Source: Candidatus Hydrogenedentota bacterium (lineage in GTDB: Bacteria; Hydrogenedentota; Hydrogenedentia; Hydrogenedentales; SLHB01). Taken from it: 38,629 bases of DNA. The notes under the pieces are model-generated. The model was given only the letters and a program-made list of their open reading frames with translations, was not told where the DNA came from and did no database searches. The position numbers were made by a program, and so were the translations under genes. The stretch is taken from assembly GCA_016209895.1 (NCBI GenBank), contig JACQVH010000154.1, positions 1 through 38,629 of the forward strand. The letters run 5' to 3'. The number at the start of each line of letters is the position of its first letter. Within the stretch, counting starts at the first letter, position 1. Positions 27,273 through 35,313 of this stretch are shown here, piece by piece.

Positions 27273-29965
27273 TCGACTCTCCTTGGGGCTTCGATCACCG
27301 CGATTGCTTGCCAGTCGGGTACACGGACTTTGACGATCCAGTTACGCCCTTCGCGCTGCGCGTCAAAAGTGGCCGCTGCTTCACGTCCGGCGACGTCGAA
27401 GAGATGAATGGCCGGCTTCTCCCGATGATCCCACCGATACTCGCCTGAAACTGCCGTGATTATCCGCTCTTTACCCTCGATCCAGCCTTTATGAAGTGCA
27501 ATCGGAGTCATCGAAAACATGTGATTGATGGGACCGTATTCGCCGCCGCCCTCCCCGGATTCGGGAATGTCCTCGATCGCGTAGTGGTAGTAGAGAGCGC
27601 CGTGTCGAAGGTAGGTGATGAGGGCCTTCATGAGGCGCTGGGCCGTGTCCTTCTTTTGAGGCGCACCCAGAATGCCGAGGCCGATGGGCGTGGCGAGGTT
27701 GCCGCGGAAGATGTCCGCGACGGCCGGGGGTTCGGCGCCGAACGGTATGGACATCGGATCGAAAGAGCCTTGCGTTTCGGCGAACCGATAGACCGGCAGC
27801 GACTGTTCCGCAAGACTCGTCGCGTAACTATTCGCCACCACGATCTTTCCCCGGTCCAGCGCGTACTTGCAGAGATTCACGCGTGCCGCGATGCCCGCCA
27901 GGCTGCAATCCACGTAGGGTCTCGCGATCTCCCCGGTGCGCGGGTCAATCTCGGCGCTCAGTCCATCCCAACCCTCGTAACTGGGGATACCGCCGCGCCA
28001 GCCCTGGCTGAATTCGTCTATATAGAACCCGTCAAGCCCTACTTCCTCCAGGAGAAACTTCACCTGGCCCATGAGGAACTCGTACTGATAGTTGCCCACC
28101 CGCGGATACACGCTGAGCGCCGTCTGCGGCTTGCCGCCGCGCATATACAATTCCAGTTCGAGGTTGCCGTCCGGCCGCCGTTTCACGCTGTCCCGCCAGG
28201 GCAAACCGGAGTTTTCGATGATGCGCGTCTGCTCGGCGTTAAGCAGACCGGAACCGGTGTGATAGCTCGGCAGCTTCTCGCCGCCACTGATCCGGTCGGG
28301 ATGGATCGTGACCCAGTCGGTCTCGATACAGCCGATACATTTGATGCCGGGAGACGCTTCCCTCAGTACACGCGCTGCGGCCTCCATATGCGACTTGTAC
28401 TCGTCACGCGGCCAGACACGATTGAAGCTGCCCGGATCGTAGTCGAGCCACGGGCTCAAGGCGGCGATCTTCAGTTGTTTCCGCTGCAAATAAGCTCGAA
28501 GCCCCGGTGGGTCTTGAAGCAATGGCGAGCCCACGTCGAAAAAGGCGAACGGCCCTTCAATGGTGAAGTTGGTATTCCAATCGGCGCGGACCGCGTTCAT
28601 GAAATCGAAATAGTCAGTTTTCGGCTGCAACACGTAAATCGCCCAACGCGACGTGTAGCTCTTCCCCGCATCCAAGACAAAATTCGGAATCGTGAAGCGG
28701 GCTTGATTCGCCGGCAGGCCCAGGCTGGGCTCGAAGCGCAGTCGGCCCACGTCGTCTTCCACGACAATCCCAAGATTAACTTTCTTTCCCCCTAGAAAGA
28801 TGGTGGGATTCTCCGCGCCGCCCGGTGTGAAGGAATCTTTGAAAGTATCCTCGCCGGTCAATTGATGCCGGACGATGAAACCCGTCGGAACGTCCCGTTG
28901 ATTCACAAGAGTGTCTTCGAATTCGATCCGGGCACCGCGGATGGTGATACGCCGGTGGAGACGATAGGATTGCTCTTCGACGTCAACTTCCAGCGAAGTG
29001 CGTGATGGTCGAGATAACTTCGGGTGCCAATTCGGGTCGCTTTGTCTGCGTTCTCCAGTGAGCCGATTCCAGCCAATACGTTCGCCGGGAAACGAGTAGG
29101 CACTCTCAATCAAAAAGAGATCGTGGGCGGCGCTGATCTGCACTTGACCCTGTTCCGTGATCGCAACCCAGAGGTCTTTAGTTCGCACTCGTTGTACGAG
29201 AGTTGCTGGTTGGTACTCAGCGGCCACGACTAGTTCTCGCGCACCCGTCTCGAATTGCTCCGAGACTTCGTCCGCCGACAGCGCGCGGTCATACACTCGA
29301 ACCTCATCTATCTGACCCGCAAAGTAGGCCGTGCGCGCGTAGGCGGGGTCCGTCGCACTGGCGTCGCCGACGACGCAGCCGATGAAGAAGTTTCGGGCCG
29401 TATTGATTTCCGAAAACGCGCTCAGCCGCGAGTCCACCAGCTTCCCGTTCAAGTGCAATTTCAGCGCAGCGCCATCAAAAGTCCCCACCACGTGATGCCA
29501 CGATCCGGGCGTCAACAACGCCTTGGCGTTATTGCCGCCGCTCGACACGTACCACCAGCACTTGCCATCCGAGTAGTACGTGAGCAAATAGCCGTTGAAA
29601 TGTTTCCCAAGAATACCCGGTTCGCCGGCGGTACGCCGTTCCGGGTAAACCCACGCCGACAGCGTCACCGCACGGCGCAAATCCAGGGCGGCCGGCTGAC
29701 CGCAGTCCACGTAGTCGTCAATGCCGTCGAATTCCAGGCCGTACCCCTTCCCCCGCGACACGAACTGCGCGCCATGCACCTGCCCGTCGCAGCCGTGCCC
29801 GCTACCATCGCGAACCACGCTCCCACCGCCCTCATCGAAGCTGTAATAGGCGACCAGGCCATGTTCTTCCGCGCTCGTCCACACGGACCCCGTAAACATC
29901 GCGATAAGAATTACGTTAACGACAAATGGTAGGCGATTCCGATCGGCTAGTGGAAACTTCCCCAT
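27269..29965 (-). CDS. secreted LamG-domain protein with putative glycoside-hydrolase-like barrel
   Basis: 898 residues. A signal peptide (about 15-36, FVVNVILIAMFTGSVWTSA) precedes a concanavalin A-like LamG domain (about 37-245: LVAYYSFDEGGG, ITLSAWVYPE-like strands, GQIDEVRVYDRALSADEV). A beta-rich region (about 250-470) follows. The last 430 residues look like a TIM barrel: SPWLDYDPGSFNRVWPRDEY, FYIDEFSQGWRGG with an Asp-Glu pair, KIVVANSYATS, and RHGALYYHYA. I cannot assign the barrel to a GH family. ATG 29965 was taken instead of GTG 29971. The next gene overlaps by 4 bases (MFS importer), so it is likely an extracellular or periplasmic glycan-cleaving enzyme feeding that importer. Confidence 0.85.
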   Translation of the reverse strand: MGKFPLADRNRLPFVVNVILIAMFTGSVWTSAEEHGLVAYYSFDEGGGSVVRDGSGHGCDGQVHGAQFVSRGKGYGLEFDGIDDYVDCGQPAALDLRRAVTLSAWVYPERRTAGEPGILGKHFNGYLLTYYSDGKCWWYVSSGGNNAKALLTPGSWHHVVGTFDGAALKLHLNGKLVDSRLSAFSEINTARNFFIGCVVGDASATDPAYARTAYFAGQIDEVRVYDRALSADEVSEQFETGARELVVAAEYQPATLVQRVRTKDLWVAITEQGQVQISAAHDLFLIESAYSFPGERIGWNRLTGERRQSDPNWHPKLSRPSRTSLEVDVEEQSYRLHRRITIRGARIEFEDTLVNQRDVPTGFIVRHQLTGEDTFKDSFTPGGAENPTIFLGGKKVNLGIVVEDDVGRLRFEPSLGLPANQARFTIPNFVLDAGKSYTSRWAIYVLQPKTDYFDFMNAVRADWNTNFTIEGPFAFFDVGSPLLQDPPGLRAYLQRKQLKIAALSPWLDYDPGSFNRVWPRDEYKSHMEAAARVLREASPGIKCIGCIETDWVTIHPDRISGGEKLPSYHTGSGLLNAEQTRIIENSGLPWRDSVKRRPDGNLELELYMRGGKPQTALSVYPRVGNYQYEFLMGQVKFLLEEVGLDGFYIDEFSQGWRGGIPSYEGWDGLSAEIDPRTGEIARPYVDCSLAGIAARVNLCKYALDRGKIVVANSYATSLAEQSLPVYRFAETQGSFDPMSIPFGAEPPAVADIFRGNLATPIGLGILGAPQKKDTAQRLMKALITYLRHGALYYHYAIEDIPESGEGGGEYGPINHMFSMTPIALHKGWIEGKERIITAVSGEYRWDHREKPAIHLFDVAGREAAATFDAQREGRNWIVKVRVPDWQAIAVIEAPRRVE

Positions 29966-29985
29966 CAACACTTTTCAACCTTCAC

Positions 29986-30012
29986 ACTTCATACTTCATA
30001 CTTCATACTTCA
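29986..30012. repeat. ACTTCAT 7-base tandem repeat
   Basis: 3.9 copies of ACTTCAT between the end of the DUF1080-like gene and the start of the LamG gene. On the minus strand it reads (ATGAAGT)n. It lies in the leader of the LamG gene and could cause copy-number variation of that leader. Confidence 0.7.
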
Positions 30013-30022
30013 ACCTTCCCAT

Positions 30023-30781
30023 TCATTCCTCAAACGCGCGCAGACAAACGTTCCGAATCGCCGCCGTGGTACGCCACGACGCAATCCCCAGTGGCCGCGA
30101 TGGCTCGACCTCGTACCGGATGCCAATCTTGCGGCCTACCGTCTTAACGTCTACCACCTGATCATCATCAATCCAGGCTTCGATCTTCTCCTTGGTCACG
30201 CGCAGACGGATTCGGTACCAGCGGTCGCTGTCGAAGGTGATGAAACGTGCGGTCTCGTTGTTGTAAGCGTCGTTGTAATCGAGAGAAGAAATACCCACGC
30301 AGGTTCCGCCCCAGCCGCCGACAATCAGTGAACACGGGTCTTCACCGTACGGAAACGTGAGACCACAGAAGAAATCCATTCCCGACACCCGCATGGCTTC
30401 GAGCGTGATTTCATAGTTCATCTTGGCCAGCCGACCCGTCCACCGGATGCCCGTCAGATCGTTGCCCTCTTCGAGAAAGACCGTATCCTTCTCGACGCGC
30501 ACGTTACCCTTCCCGAGGAAATTCGATTCGACCCAACCCTTCGCGTTGACCAGGTCCGTCCCCTTCGGCCCGCCTTCTTCGTCTAGATTGTGCTGCAGCG
30601 GAAAGTCCAGAACCCTAGCACCCTTCTCCGTCTTTGGGGACTGAGATGCGGGCGAGGATTTCTCCGTCGCGGGTAATGGATCCTGCTTTGAAGTACCACG
30701 CTCTCCTTTGGCAGCAGATAAAGTAGCGGCTGGAATCAGCAAAAACAGGAGCATGACGCGGAGAAGTTGTAAGAAAGGCAT
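30023..30781 (-). CDS. secreted DUF1080-like (concanavalin-fold) protein
   Basis: 252 residues. A signal peptide (1 to about 23, LLFLLIPAATLSA) precedes a low-complexity Ser/Pro/Lys linker to about residue 55. A beta-sandwich of the DUF1080/3-keto-disaccharide hydrolase-like class follows: NYEITLEAMRVSG, DFFCGLTFPYGEDPCSLIVG, RFITFDSDRWYRIRLRVT, KIEAWIDDDQVVDV and PLGIASWRTTAAIRNV. GGGGAG precedes ATG 30781. Such secreted domains often accompany glycan-degrading clusters in these phyla. Its end is ~60 bases before the LamG gene, same strand, so they may be co-transcribed. Catalytic activity is not shown. Confidence 0.8.
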   Translation of the reverse strand: MPFLQLLRVMLLFLLIPAATLSAAKGERGTSKQDPLPATEKSSPASQSPKTEKGARVLDFPLQHNLDEEGGPKGTDLVNAKGWVESNFLGKGNVRVEKDTVFLEEGNDLTGIRWTGRLAKMNYEITLEAMRVSGMDFFCGLTFPYGEDPCSLIVGGWGGTCVGISSLDYNDAYNNETARFITFDSDRWYRIRLRVTKEKIEAWIDDDQVVDVKTVGRKIGIRYEVEPSRPLGIASWRTTAAIRNVCLRAFEE

Positions 30782-30868
30782 TCAGTTTCTCCCCATTCTC
30801 GCAGGAAGGAACTTGCATACCCGCCGAGCGGACAACACGGCTGGCCCTTCCGAAGTCATAACATTGGC

Positions 30869-31163
30869 TTAGCTTAAAGTAATCGAACCACGCGCAAAAT
30901 CAACTATGAGCACTTGTGACCGAAGGAAATCCAATCCGAGGACACCGTCAATGCTTGCACTTGGAGGCAGCGTATGAGCCAATACAGGAAAGGCACTCCG
31001 TTCCTGACCCAAAGCAGTAAGCCAACTAACCAAGATACGCGGAGCAAATTCAACCCCGCTTCCCGGTATCGAGCGCCAAGCGTAGTATGATACTCCCTGA
31101 AGGTCCCAATAGTTCCGCTTGAACGACGATGAGACCACGGCGGGGATTGAATGAATAACTCAC
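30869..31163 (-). pseudogene. retropepsin-like aspartyl protease, deleted internally and frameshifted
   Basis: Frame A starts at GTG 31163, overlapping the previous stop (GTGA), and reads MSYSFNPRRGLIVVQAELLG up to the active-site LALDTG (Asp32-Thr-Gly), then KRG and TGA 31050-31052. In a second frame the C-terminal part GSGVEFAPRILVSWL, FPVLAHTLPPS and GVLGLDFLRSQVLIVDF continues to 30869. Intact relatives have about 30 more residues between DTG and GSGVEF. A short deletion, with CCGGG-type repeats at both edges, removed them and changed the frame. No complete protease can be made. The truncated open frame 30869-31138 lacks the catalytic Asp. Confidence 0.8.
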
Positions 31164-31375
31164 AGGACAACCGCCGTGTCCTCAGGAATTTGGCCGGTGT
31201 AAAGTACCGCGCATCGCTTCGGTCGAAGGGCGACGGCTTTGCGGTAAACTTCGTCGCGATCTTTGCTGTGGTGCAGCACCTCGCCCCCTAAAATCTCGAA
31301 CGCGTCGTTAGTTTGCGGGTTCTCTATCAACACCCATTCCGATTCAAACTGACTCTCGATCTCTTTAATCGTCAT
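31160..31375 (-). CDS. small conserved protein of unknown function
   Basis: 71 residues beginning MTIKEIESQFESEWVLIEN, with GGEVLHHSKDRDEVYRKA and LYTGQIPEDTAVVL at the end. Proteins of this sort are found immediately upstream of retropepsin-like genes across several phyla, in the same overlapping arrangement seen here; I know of no tested function. GGAG lies 6 bases before ATG 31375. Unlike its broken downstream partner, this gene is intact. It has no membrane segment or known domain. Confidence 0.82.
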   Translation of the reverse strand: MTIKEIESQFESEWVLIENPQTNDAFEILGGEVLHHSKDRDEVYRKAVALRPKRCAVLYTGQIPEDTAVVL

Positions 31376-31695
31376 GGCCTACTCCATCGGCACACCTCCA
31401 GCCTAAAGCGGGGCGTCCGGCGGCATTTTGGACTACCACCCATAGTTGGGAATTCTACTCTTCGGCGTAGCGCTTTGCCACAAACGATCCCCCATGATTT
31501 TCGAATGATGGGTGGTGCCCTCGAGGGGCCGCCCCAAGCCGTCTACGATCTTCGCTGAGAACTGTACGGCTGGCAGAGGAACCCTACCCGAGCGACGAGA
31601 TGGTGCGCCGATGCCCCGACGTGCAAGACGCCCAAGTGGTCGCGTACTTCCTGCATCTGCGTGCTCGCAAGCCTTCGTAGTGCAGAACCGAGCAA
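31376..31695. other. 320-base gap, possible gene fragment
   Basis: No convincing gene. In the plus strand one frame, 31498-31680, is open with no start codon of its own near its beginning and ends RLAEEPYPSDEMVRRCPDVQ then DAQVVAYFLHLRARKPS before TAG; the composition looks coding, so it may be the tail of a lost gene. GGCGGC and ACCACCCA segments (31420-31443) reappear inverted around 31510-31533, giving a loose inverted repeat. Nothing else stands out. Confidence 0.3.
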
Positions 31696-32094
31696 CTACA
31701 TGAATACCGCTGGCGATACGCGAAAGCGCCTGGCCAGCGCGCGAATTTGGCGAACGTTCAGTTCGCGTCGGCCCTTTAATATTTCTGAGACAACGCCCTG
31801 GGAGCCGACTTCGGGTAGCTCGGACTGTGTCAGCCCATGTTCTTGCATAAAGTAACCGAGCATCTCGGCGCCGGTAGATTCTGGCAGCCTCTGGTGCTCC
31901 TCCTCGTAGGCATGGATCACCGTGCCCAAGGTGTCCAACAAGCCGTACAGAGGATGGCGTTCGTTCGTGCCGACTTCGTCCAGCAGGCTATTGAGCCGTG
32001 TGACGGCCCGGTCGTACTCGCGCTTGGTGCGGACCGTGAGCAAAGGGCGAACCGAAGCCCAGTGGTTTTGGATTTCCTTCGCTGAAATATTCAT
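31696..32094 (-). CDS. higA: HigA-family antitoxin, HTH/XRE
   Basis: 132 residues. The C-terminal helix-turn-helix reads GLTQSELPEVGSQGVVSEIL then KGRRELNVRQIRALARRFRV, which should bind the operon's own promoter. The N-terminal helical part (ISAKEIQNHWASVRPLL) is typical of HigA antitoxins that neutralise HigB RNases. ATG 32094 overlaps the higB stop (ATGA), the standard toxin-first order of higBA. It neutralises the toxin and represses higBA by family knowledge. Confidence 0.9.
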   Translation of the reverse strand: MNISAKEIQNHWASVRPLLTVRTKREYDRAVTRLNSLLDEVGTNERHPLYGLLDTLGTVIHAYEEEHQRLPESTGAEMLGYFMQEHGLTQSELPEVGSQGVVSEILKGRRELNVRQIRALARRFRVSPAVFM

Positions 32095-32378
32095 TGCTTC
32101 CAATTCCCTCGATCATAATCGCGATGTGTGAGAACGTGTCGGATGTACACCTTGCCACGGTTGAAATGGACTGACGTTATCAAGCGAAATTTATTACCAC
32201 CGACATTGAACACGATCCAATCAGCCACCTTATCGGCCGAAGGAAAGACGGCACGCAACTCGCCAAATGTTTCGAAATCCGTGTGCCTCATAATCTTGAA
32301 CCATCGCACCAGCGGAACTTCACTTTCTGGGTGTGGATCCCAGAACCGCCGCAGCGCTTTTCTCGATATGACGTGCAT
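32091..32378 (-). CDS. higB: HigB-family toxin (RelE-like mRNA interferase)
   Basis: 95 residues. MHVISRKALRRFWDPHPESE at the start and FNVGGNKFRLITSVHFNRGK then VYIRHVLTHRDYDRGNW at the end are the typical core of HigB toxins that cleave translated mRNA on the ribosome. R, K and H/D residues of the C-terminal part match the conserved catalytic cluster. The ATG lies right at the predicted transcription start (promoter entry), so no ribosome-binding leader is visible. It overlaps higA by 4 bases. Confidence 0.92.
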   Translation of the reverse strand: MHVISRKALRRFWDPHPESEVPLVRWFKIMRHTDFETFGELRAVFPSADKVADWIVFNVGGNKFRLITSVHFNRGKVYIRHVLTHRDYDRGNWKQ

Positions 32379-32383
32379 AGGCG

Positions 32384-32412
32384 ATTATATCGCAATTTGA
32401 GATATGGCACAA
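32384..32412 (-). promoter_or_regulatory. higBA promoter
   Basis: Minus strand: TTGTGC (-35, 32412-32407), 17 bases, TATAAT (-10, 32389-32384, perfect). The start would fall about six bases on, at or within one base of the higB ATG at 32378, which implies a leaderless mRNA. Confidence 0.75.
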
Positions 32413-32439
32413 TATACGCGAAACACGCTTTTGTCTACA

Positions 32440-33519
32440 CTAATCACCGACAACACCCAGGACGCGTTCAGCATCCTCCGGGGTTGGAACATGCATTCCG
32501 ATCATGAATTGGTGGAACTTGGAACCGAACTCGCGTTTCATGGCGCGCAGGCTCTCAAGGCCCGTGCAGGAGTGTACGTAAACCTTCTTCCCGGCCTCGA
32601 AGGTTTTGTGATAATAGGGCCACCAGCGCGGGTGGTCGGGCGGTTCATTGCCCGCGCCGGGGGTCCATTGAAGCATGTCGAGATCCGGGATGGACAACAA
32701 ATGCTCGTGATGTTTCAGAGCGCCGGGGCCGTCCCAGTGATACATGCAGTAAGACACACTCTGGCACATCTCGCGCAGCACGGGGACCATGAATTCGCCG
32801 AAGACCTCGGGCCCGATCATCGCAGAAAAATCGCACTGAAACTTGGCCATGCGTCCAGGCGCCCACGCCCAGAAAATCGAACCGCCAACTTCGTCGCGAA
32901 AACGCTCGTAAAGGATGTCGTAATATTGAAAGTACCGGCCCGTGATTTGGCGCAGGCACGCGTGCACCCAGTCCGGGCGTTCAACGAGGTCCGCAAGCAG
33001 CTCGAGCGTTCCGCGCATCGCCGCCAGCGTGTCCAGCCCTTCGATAAGATCGGAGAAGGCGACCAGGAATTTGCCTTTCCCCCAACGTAGCTGTTCTTCT
33101 CCGAGACGCAGCGTGAAATTCCAATAGAAATTGTCAGGATCGAACTCGAATCGGGCTTCTTCCGGCTTGTCAAAACACGGTTCGCACCACACCGAGTCCG
33201 ATTGTTCGACCCCATGGCAGCCCAAGTAAAGCGCCAGACAGTTCGGGGCGAGGTCCGGCGAAACATGGGGCACCGCCTCGCCCAGGTAATGTGTGTGGAG
33301 GCAGGCGCGCCGCGACAAGTCCACGCGGTACTCGAAGTTGCCGGTCGAGTAGTGTGTGACCCAGCCCGGCGGCTCGGGCATAGCCTCGACGTTCTCCAAC
33401 GGCGTAGCGCGCGGCGCCGTCAGCAGCATCACCGGACGCCCGATATCGCCGCCGTTCCACCAAGTTCTCAGGCGGGCGCGCACGGCGTCCATATCCTCCC
33501 GATATAACAGTCCGCTCAT
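32440..33519 (-). CDS. uroporphyrinogen decarboxylase-like (URO-D/MtaA superfamily) protein
   Basis: 359 residues of the URO-D fold. FLVAFSDLIEGLDTLAAMRG, FSAMIGPEVFGEFMVPVLRE, YHWDGPGALKHHEHLLSIPD and MLQWTPGAG are family segments. It lacks the substrate signature of true HemE, so heme synthesis is unlikely. Relatives act in corrinoid-dependent methyl transfer or on unknown substrates near sugar genes in these phyla. ATG 33519 overlaps the stop of the GT-C/TPR gene (ATGA). No corrinoid protein gene lies beside it in the window. Confidence 0.86.
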   Translation of the reverse strand: MSGLLYREDMDAVRARLRTWWNGGDIGRPVMLLTAPRATPLENVEAMPEPPGWVTHYSTGNFEYRVDLSRRACLHTHYLGEAVPHVSPDLAPNCLALYLGCHGVEQSDSVWCEPCFDKPEEARFEFDPDNFYWNFTLRLGEEQLRWGKGKFLVAFSDLIEGLDTLAAMRGTLELLADLVERPDWVHACLRQITGRYFQYYDILYERFRDEVGGSIFWAWAPGRMAKFQCDFSAMIGPEVFGEFMVPVLREMCQSVSYCMYHWDGPGALKHHEHLLSIPDLDMLQWTPGAGNEPPDHPRWWPYYHKTFEAGKKVYVHSCTGLESLRAMKREFGSKFHQFMIGMHVPTPEDAERVLGVVGD

Positions 33520-35303
33520 GGTCCAGCAGGTTCAGGAGACCGCGACTTGCTCTGGAGTCGGGCGAGGGTCTGCTTTGCGATGGCGTAATTCGGGTCTAAC
33601 CGAAGCGCCTCGGACACTTGCTGTAGCGCCTCCACGATCTTCCCCTGCCGTTCGAGCACCAGCCCCAAGCTGTGGTGCGCCTTGGCATCATTCGGCTGTA
33701 GTTCCACTGCCCGGGCGAAGTGCTGAGCCGATTCGTCGAGCCGATTTTGCATCAGATAGACCGTGGCCAGGCTGATGTGGGCGTTCGCTTGCTCCGGCCT
33801 CGCCAACGTGACGACCCAAAGCATATGCGCGGCTTGATCCAACTTTCCTTGCTGCAAGAGGTCAACGCCTTGTTTGTAATACCAGTCAAGCCAATCCGGA
33901 CGCGCGCGAAGGCCTTCCACGAACCGCCGACCCGCCTCTTCGTAGCGGCCTTGCTGCGCGATAGCCTTCGCAAGATTTACGTAGGCTACGATGTTGCCTT
34001 CGGACGTGACCTCCAGCGTGTGTTTGAACAAAACCTCGGAATCGCGCCAATACTGCGTCTGGTGATGCGTGAGCGCCGCCAGCACGGCAATCCAAACCAC
34101 GCCGACTGCGGACAAAACGAGGGAAGCCGGTTTCCATCTTGCCGTCAACTCGGCGACCGTCCACACCAGCAGAATGAAGATCCCGATAAGCGGAATATAC
34201 GTATATCGGTCGGCCAACGCTTGGTCGCCGACCTGAACAATACCAATGACCGGAACCAACGTCCCGATGTACCAGAGCCAGCCTACCAGCAGAAACGGCC
34301 AGCGGCGCATAAACGCGCTTACCAAAGCAAAAACCGTAGCGAGTAAGATTATCGAACTTAAGACCCTCCATGCCGTCAGTAGATCCTTGGGGTGGGGATA
34401 GTAAGGAGCGAGGCCGCCGGGCCAAACCGTCTTGACAAGATAGAGGACGTACGCGAGACTAGCGTTCCCGAGCCGCATGGCCGGGTCCAGCATTTCGAGC
34501 GACTGCATGGCGCCGGCCGCGCGTTGTACGAAAAACGTGACACCACTCGAGACCACGACCAAGATGATTAGCGGGAGCTTTTCTAAACAACGCCAATAGA
34601 ATTGTTGACGCGACGCCTCCGTGGTCGGGAACTCTCGATCAAGCCGGCCCAGCGGCCAGTAATCCAGCAGCAGGAGGACGCACGGCAACGTGACCAGCAT
34701 CGGCTTGGCCATGAGCCCCAGCGCAAAGAGAATGAACACTATCCCGTAGCGCCTCGCCCCCGGCTGCTTCGTGTAGTGGTGATAGGCCAACATGGTTGCC
34801 ATCCAGAAGAACGTGCTCAGCACGTCTTTCCGTTCCGCCACCCATGCGACGGATTCGACGTGTAGGGGATGCAACGCGAAGAGCGCCGCTACGATGGCGC
34901 TGCGATAGGAATAGCCGGTCATACGCCGTAAAACTTCATACAATAAAATTGTATTGAGGATGTGGAGGAGCAGATTCGTGATGTGATGGCCGCGCGGGTT
35001 CATCCCGAAAAGCTGCACATCGAGCATGTGCGAAAGCCACGTGAGCGGATGCCAATTCGCGCTGTGGCCGGTGGTGAATGCCCAAACAATACCGCGCACG
35101 GTGAGTCCGTCGCGCACCATCGCGTTGCCGGTTACGTAGCTGTTGTCGTCGAAATTCAGGAATCCGAACTGCGGCGCCTGCCGATATGCCACCAGGGTCG
35201 CGACGACGATAACCAGGACCAGCACACCCTCGCGCCGGAGACTCCAGCCTGCGGACTCCGAGGATGGCGGCGAAACGGTGGCGTGCGAATCCTGTTTGGA
35301 CAC
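33516..35303 (-). CDS. polytopic GT-C-like membrane protein with C-terminal TPRs
   Basis: 595 residues. About ten membrane segments in the first ~400 residues carry GT-C features: FLNFDDNSYV with an Asp pair after the first helix, and HPLHVESVAWVAERKDVLS. The remainder holds about four TPRs (VNLAKAIAQQGRYEEA, GVDLLQQGKLDQAA, LATVYLMQNRLDESAQ, LGLVLERQGKIVEAL). This architecture (TMTC/ArnT-like) is common in Planctomycetota and relatives, where it is usually annotated only as TPR protein. It may transfer a lipid-linked sugar in the periplasm. The GTG start has a weak ribosome-binding site. It is in one operon with the lipoprotein before it and the URO-D-like gene after it. Confidence 0.87.
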   Translation of the reverse strand: MSKQDSHATVSPPSSESAGWSLRREGVLVLVIVVATLVAYRQAPQFGFLNFDDNSYVTGNAMVRDGLTVRGIVWAFTTGHSANWHPLTWLSHMLDVQLFGMNPRGHHITNLLLHILNTILLYEVLRRMTGYSYRSAIVAALFALHPLHVESVAWVAERKDVLSTFFWMATMLAYHHYTKQPGARRYGIVFILFALGLMAKPMLVTLPCVLLLLDYWPLGRLDREFPTTEASRQQFYWRCLEKLPLIILVVVSSGVTFFVQRAAGAMQSLEMLDPAMRLGNASLAYVLYLVKTVWPGGLAPYYPHPKDLLTAWRVLSSIILLATVFALVSAFMRRWPFLLVGWLWYIGTLVPVIGIVQVGDQALADRYTYIPLIGIFILLVWTVAELTARWKPASLVLSAVGVVWIAVLAALTHHQTQYWRDSEVLFKHTLEVTSEGNIVAYVNLAKAIAQQGRYEEAGRRFVEGLRARPDWLDWYYKQGVDLLQQGKLDQAAHMLWVVTLARPEQANAHISLATVYLMQNRLDESAQHFARAVELQPNDAKAHHSLGLVLERQGKIVEALQQVSEALRLDPNYAIAKQTLARLQSKSRSPEPAGP

Positions 35304-35313
35304 CGGCGGCGTG

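Noticed and set aside
31498..31680. Plus-strand coding-like tail ending ARKPS
   Set aside because: No start, no recognisable family; only reported as a possible fragment.
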